Notes under the pieces: generated by a model | Database searches by the model: none | What the model was told of the DNA's origin: nothing | What the model saw: only the letters and a program-made list of their open reading frames with translations | Origin: JACZWL01 sp046756445 | Lineage (GTDB): Bacteria; Pseudomonadota; Gammaproteobacteria; Steroidobacterales; Woeseiaceae | NCBI GenBank assembly: GCA_046756445.1 | Contig: JBHHWI010000007.1 | Location: forward strand, 1-51,748 | Direction of reading: 5' to 3' | Length of the DNA stretch: 51,748 nucleotides | Position numbers and translations under genes: made by a program | Shown: positions 14,956 through 22,096 of the stretch, one piece after another | How positions within the stretch are numbered: the first letter of the stretch is position 1 | Layout: every line of letters starts with the position of its first letter

Positions 14956-16238
14956 TCCCGCCTCACAGGTTCCCTGCACCAGGCGCAGTAGTTCCAGAAT
15001 TCCTCGGCAATGCCCCATTTGCAGGCGCGGCAACGATGGCGACTGCCTTCGATCTTCCACGGCTTTCTGACTTTGATTCGACACCAGGGGCAGTAACGCA
15101 TGAAGGGCATCAAGGGCTCCCGGCAGCGCTTGTTTGCGCAACGCACGCTGTAGCGCTTGTCCGGGTAACGGCGACTGGTTTCGGCTTCGAAGCCGGGCCC
15201 GTAGCACCACGCGCAGTAATTCCAGTCATTCTTAACGCCCCGCTCGCACCTCGGGCAGTGCGCCGGCATCCGGCTGGATGCCCCGCGCGCCGGATTGGCG
15301 AAGCCGCACCAGGGGCAGGCCTGCATGCTTTCCGCAACCGGACCTTCACAGCGGCGGCACTGGTGCCGCGTGTCGAGCACGCTTCTGAATTGTCGCTGAA
15401 ACTCCCGCCATTGCAGCTGGCGCCAGGAGATGCCCCGCCTGACGGATCGCCTCGAGCTCGAGCGGCGCTGTTTTCTTGCCCGGCTTTGCAGTCGTTCGAA
15501 TGCAGCCTGCATCTGAATCGCGTTTCGATATCTGTTGGAGGGATCGAGCCGAATCGCGCGACGCAACATCGCGGCAAACTCCGGCCGCACCCGATTCATG
15601 AGTTGCTCGTGGCCCACCATCGGCCATTTGAACGGCCACTCCGGCAGCTTGCCGGAAAACAGGCGATACAGAACGAGCCCCATTGAAAATACGTCCGACT
15701 GAAATTTCGGCCGGCCCATGGCCTGCTCGGGAGCGATGTAATCGATCGTTCCTGAACCGGACGCTTTGAGCGTACGAAGGCTGAGCTTTGCGAATCCAAA
15801 ATCGGCGAGTTTCAGCAGATTGCCGGGAAATAGAATGAAGTTCTCGGGTTTGATATCGCAATGAATGATCTTGTGTTCGTGCGCGAACGCAAGAGCGGAA
15901 AGCGCCTGACCGGCGAGATCGAGCGCTCGTGCCGTGGAGATGCGTCTTTCGATCCGATCAGCAAGTGACTCCTCGCCCAGATCCATTGCAATGACGAAGC
16001 GGTCGTCGACGTAGCTCGCGTTCCGCACCGACAGTATGTTCGAATGCTTGAGCCTGACGGCGACCTGTACTTCGTGCAGGAATTCTTCTTGCGTCAGTCC
16101 GCCGCCTTTTTTTGGAACCTTGAGGGCGACTTTCGTTCTGTGAATCGTGTCGAACGCCCTGTACACGTCGGCCAGGGGACCGGAAGCGATGCGGCTGACA
16201 ATGCGGTACTTGCCGAGCTTTTGCCGGGCGCGGAGCAT
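14952..16238 (-). CDS. Ser/Thr protein kinase with four C-terminal zinc ribbons
   Basis: 428 residues, no membrane helix. Kinase domain 8-255: VALKV (Lys40), Glu56, HCDIKPEN (catalytic Asp128), DFG (146-148), a short activation segment with GTIDYIAPE; the glycine loop is altered (IASGPLADVY). A basic linker (RKQRRSSSRRSVRR) leads to four CxxC/CxxC-type zinc ribbons with paired Cys at 294/297-308/311, 328/331-342/345, 367/372-383/386 and 403/406-418/421; several end in CPWC or CAWC. A kinase plus zinc ribbon next to PP2C recalls the TerY-P triad (vWA, PP2C, kinase), and vWA genes are indeed in this block. It is the first gene of the block, 70 bases after glpK. Confidence 0.88.
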   Translation of the reverse strand: MLRARQKLGKYRIVSRIASGPLADVYRAFDTIHRTKVALKVPKKGGGLTQEEFLHEVQVAVRLKHSNILSVRNASYVDDRFVIAMDLGEESLADRIERRISTARALDLAGQALSALAFAHEHKIIHCDIKPENFILFPGNLLKLADFGFAKLSLRTLKASGSGTIDYIAPEQAMGRPKFQSDVFSMGLVLYRLFSGKLPEWPFKWPMVGHEQLMNRVRPEFAAMLRRAIRLDPSNRYRNAIQMQAAFERLQSRARKQRRSSSRRSVRRGISWRQLQWREFQRQFRSVLDTRHQCRRCEGPVAESMQACPWCGFANPARGASSRMPAHCPRCERGVKNDWNYCAWCYGPGFEAETSRRYPDKRYSVRCANKRCREPLMPFMRYCPWCRIKVRKPWKIEGSRHRCRACKWGIAEEFWNYCAWCREPVRRE

Positions 16239-16308
16239 TAGTCGGAACGTTGCATGGCGCGGTTCATGGTCACGCCCTCAAGCTCGTCTGGGCCGACGGT
16301 GGCGTGTC

Positions 16309-17811
16309 TCACGAGTGACTCCTGCCGGAATCGCGCGATCGCACACGGGAAACGGCGTCGAGCCACCCTTTATAAAGCATGTCCCGCCGTCGGCTCTCCA
16401 TCGCCGGCTCGAAGAGGGAGTCGCGCTGCCAGAGTTCCTGCAAGGCTTCGGTCGATGAAAACACGCCACTCTTTAGTCCCGCGAGATACGCCGCGCCAAG
16501 CACCGTCGACTCGACATTCTCCGGGCGCTCGACGGGCAAACCCAGGATGTCTGACAGGAACTGCAGAAACCAGTCATTGGCAACCATGCCGCCGTCGACC
16601 CTGATGATGTTCGGCTCAATGCCATCCTGCGCCATCGCGCCGATCAGGTCTTTCGTCTGGTAGGCGACGGCCTGCAGCGTCGCTGTCACGATTTCGCTGA
16701 TGCCGCTGTCGCGCGACAGGCCGAGTATCGCCCCGCGCGCATCGGGGTCCCAGTACGGTGCGCCGAGACCCGCGAAGGCCGGTACGACATGCACATTTTG
16801 CACGATGCCCGAGGCCTCCGCGATCTCTGCCGTGATCGCCGCCGAGTCGATGATGTTGATCCGGTCCCGCAGCCACTGTATCGCCGAACCGGCGACGAAG
16901 ATGCTGCCCTCGATGCCGTATGTGCTTTTTCCGTTCAAGCGGTACGCGACCGTCGTCAGCAATTTGTTCGCGGATCGAAGTGCCGTGTCGCCGGTGTTCG
17001 CGATCACGAATGAGCCCGTGCCATAGGTGCTCTTGGTGATGCCCGGCTCGAATCCGGCCTGGCCGATGAGTGCCGCCTGCTGATCGCCGGCGACGCCGCA
17101 TACCGGTATCGCAACGCCGACCGCAGAGCGGTCCGTCGAGCCGAAGTCAGCGGCGCTGTCCCTGACTTGGGGCAATAACGACGCCGGTATGTCGAAAAGG
17201 TCGAGCAGCCCGGCATCCCAGTCCTGGGTGTGAATATTGAAGAGCATCGTGCGCGACGCATTGGTCGCGTCCGTCGCATGCACGGCTCCGCCCGTCAGGC
17301 GCCAGAGCAAGAAACAGTCGACCGTGCCGAACGCCAGTTTGCCGTCGATCGCCAGTTGCCGCGCCGTCGGTACGTTATCCAGAATCCAGGCGAGCTTGGT
17401 TGCCGAGAAATACGGATCGAGGCGTAACCCCGTTTTTGCAATGACCTCGTCTTCGGCGCCCTGCTCTTTGAGTATTCTGCAGTAGTCCGCAGTCCGCCGG
17501 TCCTGCCAGACGATCGCGTGACACACGCATTCCCCCGTATCGCGGTGCCACACCAGTGTCGTCTCTCGCTGATTGGTGATGCCTATGGCAGCGATCCGGT
17601 CCGGGCCCACGCCGCTATCGCCCAACGCCCTTTTCGTGACATCGAGGACCGATCCCCAGATTTCCTCGGGGTCGTGCTCCACCCAGCCCGGTTGCGGGTA
17701 TTCCTGCGGGAACTCCTGCTGAGCGCTGGCGACCACGCGGGCGTCACTATCGAATATCACCGCGCGACTGCTGCTGGTGCCCTGGTCGATTGCCATTAAA
17801 TACTGCGTCAC
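16309..17811 (-). CDS. glpK: Glycerol kinase
   Basis: 500 residues from a GTG at 17811, matching the usual length of about 500; that GTG overlaps the stop of the thioesterase gene (GTGA). An ATG five codons in is the alternative. FGGY-kinase motifs are clear: AIDQGTSSSRAV phosphate loop, QRETTLVW, GDQQAALIGQ, STYGTGSF, FAGLGAPYWDPDARG and RVDGGM. It phosphorylates glycerol with ATP to sn-glycerol-3-phosphate in the cytoplasm. No glpF or glpD is next to it; its partners are acyl-CoA enzymes, an uncommon setting. Confidence 0.95.
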   Translation of the reverse strand: MTQYLMAIDQGTSSSRAVIFDSDARVVASAQQEFPQEYPQPGWVEHDPEEIWGSVLDVTKRALGDSGVGPDRIAAIGITNQRETTLVWHRDTGECVCHAIVWQDRRTADYCRILKEQGAEDEVIAKTGLRLDPYFSATKLAWILDNVPTARQLAIDGKLAFGTVDCFLLWRLTGGAVHATDATNASRTMLFNIHTQDWDAGLLDLFDIPASLLPQVRDSAADFGSTDRSAVGVAIPVCGVAGDQQAALIGQAGFEPGITKSTYGTGSFVIANTGDTALRSANKLLTTVAYRLNGKSTYGIEGSIFVAGSAIQWLRDRINIIDSAAITAEIAEASGIVQNVHVVPAFAGLGAPYWDPDARGAILGLSRDSGISEIVTATLQAVAYQTKDLIGAMAQDGIEPNIIRVDGGMVANDWFLQFLSDILGLPVERPENVESTVLGAAYLAGLKSGVFSSTEALQELWQRDSLFEPAMESRRRDMLYKGWLDAVSRVRSRDSGRSHS

Positions 17812-18308
17812 ACCTGTTTCCCGGAGAAAATCGGATTCCTGACTGCTATTGTCTGCCCGACCTCGACCGGCGTCGGCAAGTCTCCCTGCCGTTGGGTGAA
17901 GTCGCGCAGCGCCGACAGGATGGGCCGCGGAAACGGCGTCACCCGGCGAGTGGTGAGATCCACGTGCAGATTCATCCACTCTCCCGTGGCGGCAACGAGC
18001 GATGTGCCGGCATGGTGCATGCGTTGAAACTGGTGGATGCGCTTCTCATCGTAGGCCAGTATCTGTGCCGTGATGTGATACGGCTCGTCTACCTTGAGTT
18101 CTCTCTGGTAGGTGACATGGCTTTCGACCGCAAAAGTCGAACACCGGGTCATCTCGACATATTCGGACGTGATTCCGAGCTGCTCCCACAGCGCATCAAC
18201 CCCGAGATCGAATGCCAGCACATAGTAGGCGACGTTCATATGACCATTGAGATCGATCCACTCGGGTAAGACCCTTCCCTTTGCGATCGATACGCCCGCC
18301 GCCGTCAT
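17808..18308 (-). CDS. Hotdog-fold acyl-CoA thioesterase
   Basis: 166 residues. The start of the hotdog helix (EWIDLNGHMNVAYYV) is typical of 4-hydroxybenzoyl-CoA/YbgC-like and betainyl/carnitinyl-CoA thioesterases, followed by ESHVTYQRELKVDEP, the central beta strand. Hydrolysis of a short acyl-CoA is likely; the exact substrate cannot be read. It overlaps both neighbours by 4 bases (ATGA with acetoacetyl-CoA synthetase, GTGA with glpK), so the three form one operon. Confidence 0.8.
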   Translation of the reverse strand: MTAAGVSIAKGRVLPEWIDLNGHMNVAYYVLAFDLGVDALWEQLGITSEYVEMTRCSTFAVESHVTYQRELKVDEPYHITAQILAYDEKRIHQFQRMHHAGTSLVAATGEWMNLHVDLTTRRVTPFPRPILSALRDFTQRQGDLPTPVEVGQTIAVRNPIFSGKQV

Positions 18309-20242
18309 TCCGTTTCCAGTTCCGCCAGGTCGCGAAAATGCTCCAGGGCCTCGGGGTTGGCGAGCGCATCCGTATTTTTTACCTGCTCGCCGTGCACGAC
18401 GGAACGAACCGCAAGCTCGACAATTTTTCCGCTGATCGTTCTCGGTATCTCGGGTACCGCAATGATCTTCGCCGGTACGTGACGCGGTGTCGTGTTGTCA
18501 CGAATGACACGGCGGATTCCCGACTTCAGATCATCGTCGAGTTCGACGCCATCACGAAGCACGACAAACAGCACGACGCGCACGTCGTCGTCCCAGTTCT
18601 GCCCGATGGCGATGCTCTCGAGAACCTCCTCGAGCTTCTCCACCTGCCGGTAGATCTCGGAGGTCCCGATGCGTACGCCGCCCGGATTCAGCACGGCATC
18701 GGAGCGACCGTGTATGAGCATGCCACCCCCGTCGGTGATCTCGGCATAGTCTCCGTGCGCCCATACGCCCGGATACCGCTCGAAATAGGCGGCGTGATAT
18801 TTCGCATCACCCGGATCGTCCCAGAATCCGACGGGCATCGAAGGAAAGGCCCCGGTGCAAACCAGTTCGCCGTTTTCGTTCGTAACCGGCTGGCCCTGTT
18901 CGTTGAAGATCTCTACCGCCATACCGAGTGCCAGGCACTGCAATTCGCCACGCCGCACCGGCAAGATCGGATTACCGGCGGCAAAGCAGCTGATGATGTC
19001 CGTGCCGCCGGATATCGACGACAATTGCAGGTCTTCGGCAATCGCATCATAGACAAAGTCGAAACTTTCCGGTGCCAGCGGGGAACCGGTCGAGGTTACG
19101 GCTCTCAATTCCGACAGATCGAATTCGTCTCCGGGTCGCACGCCGGCTTTTTCAAGCGCCGAGATATATTTCGCACTGGTGCCAAAGACGGTCAGCTTTT
19201 CATCCTCGGCCATCTTCCAGAGAACGCGACCGTCGTCGAAAAATGGCGATCCGTCGTACAGCACAATCGTCGCGCCGGACGCCAGGCCGCTGACGAGCCA
19301 GTTCCACATCATCCAGCCGCAGGTCGTGAAATAGAACAACCGGTCGTGTGTGCTTATGTCGAGGTGAAGAACGTGCTCCTTCAGGTGCTGCAACAGCGTT
19401 CCGCCGACGCCGTGAACGATACACTTGGGCACACCCGTCGTACCGGACGAGTACATGATGTAGAGCGGGTGATCGAACTCGAGCGGCGCAAATTCCAGGC
19501 TCGCGTCATTCGCCGAGAATTCGGACCAGCGCATTGCACCGCGAATGTCGCCGATATCGAAATCGTCGCTCGAAAACGGGACGACAACCGTGCGTTCGAT
19601 GCTCTCGATGGTCGCCAGTACGCCTTTCGTCACATCCAGCGAGTCATGTCTTTTCCCATTGTAGAAATAACCGTCTGCGCAAAACAGTATCCTCGGCCTG
19701 ATTTGCCCGAAGCGATCGACGACCCCATTGACGCCGAAGTCGGGGGAACAGGAGGACCAGATCGCGCCGATGCTTGTAGATGCCAGCATCGCGATGATCG
19801 CCTCGGGGCAGTTCGGCAGATAACCGGCTACCCGGTCGCCTCTCGAAACACCGGCCGAAAGTAATGCGCCGGCGACCCCCGCGACAGCGCGTCTGAGCTC
19901 GTCGAAACTCAGCTCACTCCTCGTGCCGTCCTCGCCCCGAAAGACGATGGCCGCCCTGCCGCCCCGGTGACGCAGCAGATGTTCGGCAAAGCTGAGTCGG
20001 CTGCCGGTAAACCATCTGGCGGTCGTCATGTCGCCGGGCTGTATGAGAATGTCGTCGGCGGGCTTGCTGAATTGTACGTTGCAGAATTCGCACAACGCCT
20101 GCCAGAATTCGGCCATATGATCGATCGACCATCGATACAGTTCGTCATAGGAGTCGAACGATCGATCCCGCATGAAACGATACATCGCCGTTTCTCCGAG
20201 ATGCTGCTCGTCCGGCTGCCAGATAATCGGGTTTTCGGTCAA
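18305..20242 (-). CDS. Acetoacetyl-CoA synthetase
   Basis: 645 residues, normal for the family. ANL-superfamily motifs: MYSSGTTGVPKC (ATP loop), GWMMWNWLVSGL, SGGTDIISCF, HGDYAEI, and the C-terminal lysine motif RTISGKIVE. The N-terminal IIWQPD and the SGGTDI stretch are specific for acetoacetate--CoA ligase. It activates acetoacetate for ketone-body or PHB use. The start is TTG at 20242, needed to include the conserved WQP segment; AAGGA lies upstream. It leads an operon with a thioesterase and glpK and is divergent from the peroxiredoxin-like gene across 98 bases. Confidence 0.92.
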   Translation of the reverse strand: MTENPIIWQPDEQHLGETAMYRFMRDRSFDSYDELYRWSIDHMAEFWQALCEFCNVQFSKPADDILIQPGDMTTARWFTGSRLSFAEHLLRHRGGRAAIVFRGEDGTRSELSFDELRRAVAGVAGALLSAGVSRGDRVAGYLPNCPEAIIAMLASTSIGAIWSSCSPDFGVNGVVDRFGQIRPRILFCADGYFYNGKRHDSLDVTKGVLATIESIERTVVVPFSSDDFDIGDIRGAMRWSEFSANDASLEFAPLEFDHPLYIMYSSGTTGVPKCIVHGVGGTLLQHLKEHVLHLDISTHDRLFYFTTCGWMMWNWLVSGLASGATIVLYDGSPFFDDGRVLWKMAEDEKLTVFGTSAKYISALEKAGVRPGDEFDLSELRAVTSTGSPLAPESFDFVYDAIAEDLQLSSISGGTDIISCFAAGNPILPVRRGELQCLALGMAVEIFNEQGQPVTNENGELVCTGAFPSMPVGFWDDPGDAKYHAAYFERYPGVWAHGDYAEITDGGGMLIHGRSDAVLNPGGVRIGTSEIYRQVEKLEEVLESIAIGQNWDDDVRVVLFVVLRDGVELDDDLKSGIRRVIRDNTTPRHVPAKIIAVPEIPRTISGKIVELAVRSVVHGEQVKNTDALANPEALEHFRDLAELETE

Positions 20243-20340
20243 TCCGGATTCCTTGTTCTGGTTTTGAAGCGATTATCTCAGCATATGGCGGCGAGTCCAC
20301 ACCCGCCGCTTGTGTCATACTTTGGCTCCGGGAGGTCGAG

Positions 20341-20928
20341 ATGCCGGACACTGTATTTCTGATCATTGGCGCCGTGATCGTATTGCTGGTCGCTGTGTCG
20401 ATCGTGCTCAAGAAGAAGACCGGCCCCAGGGTACCCGAGGCGCTGCGGCCCGGCAGGTCGCTGCCGCACTTTGCCGCGAGCGATGAACAGGGCAACCCGG
20501 TCAGCTCCGCACAACTCGTCGGGTCGCCGACTGTGATGCTGTTTGTCCGGGGAAACTGGTGTCCGTTTTGCACCAGGCAGGTCGAGGACCTGACGCGTTA
20601 CTACAAGGACATTGTCGATCTCGGCGGCAAGCTGATACTGGTGACGCCGAAGCCGCTAGGGACAACCCGCAGGGTGGCGAAGTTTTTCGAAGTCGAATTC
20701 GAATTCTGGCTCGACGACGACCTCAATGCAGCCCGCCAACTGGGTCTGGTCATGCCCGCCGCCGTGCCCGGCGATCACCGGAATGAATACGGGGAAGACA
20801 CGGTCTGGCCGACTGCGCTGGTCGTCGACGCGGCCGGTATCATCCGCTTCGCGAAACTGTCGAGATTCGTCATCAACCGTCCGGATCCGAAGGCTTTGCT
20901 GAACGAGCTGAGAAAACTGAGTCAATAG
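20341..20928 (+). CDS. Membrane-anchored peroxiredoxin/thioredoxin-fold protein
   Basis: 195 residues. An N-terminal helix (about 4-23) anchors it to the membrane, followed by an AhpC/TSA-like domain with the redox motif WCPFC (RGNWCPFCTRQ). Usual peroxiredoxins keep a peroxidatic Cys in a PxxxTxxC setting; here a CxxC pair replaces it, as in peroxiredoxin-like thioredoxin-fold proteins. Likely a periplasm-facing thiol oxidoreductase or peroxidase. A good ribosome site (GGGAGG) precedes the ATG. Convergent with the Leu dehydrogenase gene; its stop codon is inside a terminator hairpin. Confidence 0.8.
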   Translation: MPDTVFLIIGAVIVLLVAVSIVLKKKTGPRVPEALRPGRSLPHFAASDEQGNPVSSAQLVGSPTVMLFVRGNWCPFCTRQVEDLTRYYKDIVDLGGKLILVTPKPLGTTRRVAKFFEVEFEFWLDDDLNAARQLGLVMPAAVPGDHRNEYGEDTVWPTALVVDAAGIIRFAKLSRFVINRPDPKALLNELRKLSQ

Positions 20929-20955
20929 GGGACGGACCCCTCGGGGTCCGTCCCC
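20928..20955. terminator. Perfect 13-bp inverted repeat between convergent genes
   Basis: GGGGACGGACCCC (20928-20940), TC, then GGGGTCCGTCCCC (20943-20955): a perfect GC-rich stem whose first base is the last base of the TAG stop. There is no good T-tract on either side. Bidirectional terminator or mRNA-end stabiliser between convergent genes is likely; it may belong to a dispersed repeat family in this genome. Confidence 0.65.
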
Positions 20956-20967
20956 GACCAGCGTTTT

Positions 20968-22050
20968 CTAGACAAGGGCTCTGACCCTTTTTGTCGTCGG
21001 CGCCCGTTGCCCTGTAATTATGCCGCGCGCCTGTTCGTCGGCAATGATGTTCGTGGGCGTGCCGGAAGCCGATGACACTTCGAATATCCTGGTCAGGCGC
21101 ACACCGATCCCGGCGATCAGTACATCGACTTCATCGTCTTCGACGTTCCCGGCGTATTCGCAAGCCACGTTGATGATACCGCCGGCATTGATGACGTAGT
21201 CCGGCGCATACAGGATTCCGGCATCGGCGACCCGTTGGCCGTCCGCCTCGGCAGACAACTGATTATTGGCGCCTCCTGCGACGATGCTGACCCGGAGTTG
21301 CGGAATCGACTGCTCGTTGAGAACGGCACCGAGCGCGCACGGCGCCAGCACATCGGCATCCTGAGTGAGGATCCCTTCCGGCGGTACAGCGCTCGCGGCG
21401 AATTCATCGCACACTCTTCGCACGCGGCTTTCGTCGATGTCTGTGACGACGAGATTTGCGCCGGCCCCGGCAAGATACCTGCACAGGTGATAACCCACAT
21501 TGCCCAGGCCCTGTACCGCGACCGTGAGTCCGTTTACATCGTCTCGATCGAGTCTGAATCTCGCCGCCGCCTCGATGCCCTTGAACACGCCGAGCGCGGT
21601 CTTGGGCGACGGGTCGCCACCCGCGCGACCGTCCGTACTCGGCAGACCGGTCACGTGTTTCGTCCGTCGGGCCACGACTTCCATGATGGCCACGCTCATG
21701 CCCACATCCTCGGCCGTGATGTAGTCGCCGTTGAGCCGCTCGACGAACTCGCCGAACTTCTCGTACAGCGCCTCCGAACCATCGAAGTCCGGCGTCTTGA
21801 TGATGACGCCCTTGCCGCCACCGAAATGCAGTCCCGCCATGGCGTTCTTGTAGCTCATGCCCTGCGACAGCCGCAGAACGTCATGCAGCGCCGCATCGTC
21901 AGACTCGTAGCTCCAGAGCCTGACGCCGCCGGCTGCCGGTCCCAGCGCCGTGGAGTGTATGGCAATGATCGCCTTGAGCCCTGTTGCCGCATCGCGGCAA
22001 AAGACCACGCGTTCGTGGTCGTCGAAGGCAGGATCGTCGAAAGCAGCCAT
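20968..22050 (-). CDS. Leucine/valine-type amino acid dehydrogenase
   Basis: 360 residues from the ATG at 22050 (AGGA site upstream); a longer frame would run into the next gene. Glu/Leu/Phe/Val dehydrogenase motifs are present: GPAAGGVRLW, the catalytic-lysine loop HFGGGKGVII, the Rossmann loop VQGLGNVGYH, and APDYVINAGGIINV. It should catalyse reversible NAD-dependent oxidative deamination of branched-chain amino acids. Length and the GGGKGV motif favour leucine dehydrogenase over glutamate dehydrogenase. It is a single gene, convergent with the peroxiredoxin-like gene. Confidence 0.9.
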   Translation of the reverse strand: MAAFDDPAFDDHERVVFCRDAATGLKAIIAIHSTALGPAAGGVRLWSYESDDAALHDVLRLSQGMSYKNAMAGLHFGGGKGVIIKTPDFDGSEALYEKFGEFVERLNGDYITAEDVGMSVAIMEVVARRTKHVTGLPSTDGRAGGDPSPKTALGVFKGIEAAARFRLDRDDVNGLTVAVQGLGNVGYHLCRYLAGAGANLVVTDIDESRVRRVCDEFAASAVPPEGILTQDADVLAPCALGAVLNEQSIPQLRVSIVAGGANNQLSAEADGQRVADAGILYAPDYVINAGGIINVACEYAGNVEDDEVDVLIAGIGVRLTRIFEVSSASGTPTNIIADEQARGIITGQRAPTTKRVRALV

Positions 22051-22096
22051 GATTATCCTGTGAAAGGAGGGAGTCGATTCATTCGGCGCGCGGATT

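Noticed and set aside
2215..16238. Type VI secretion cluster
   Set aside because: Kinase, PP2C and FHA fit its regulators, but no TssB, TssC, ClpV, Hcp, VgrG or TssM genes are seen.
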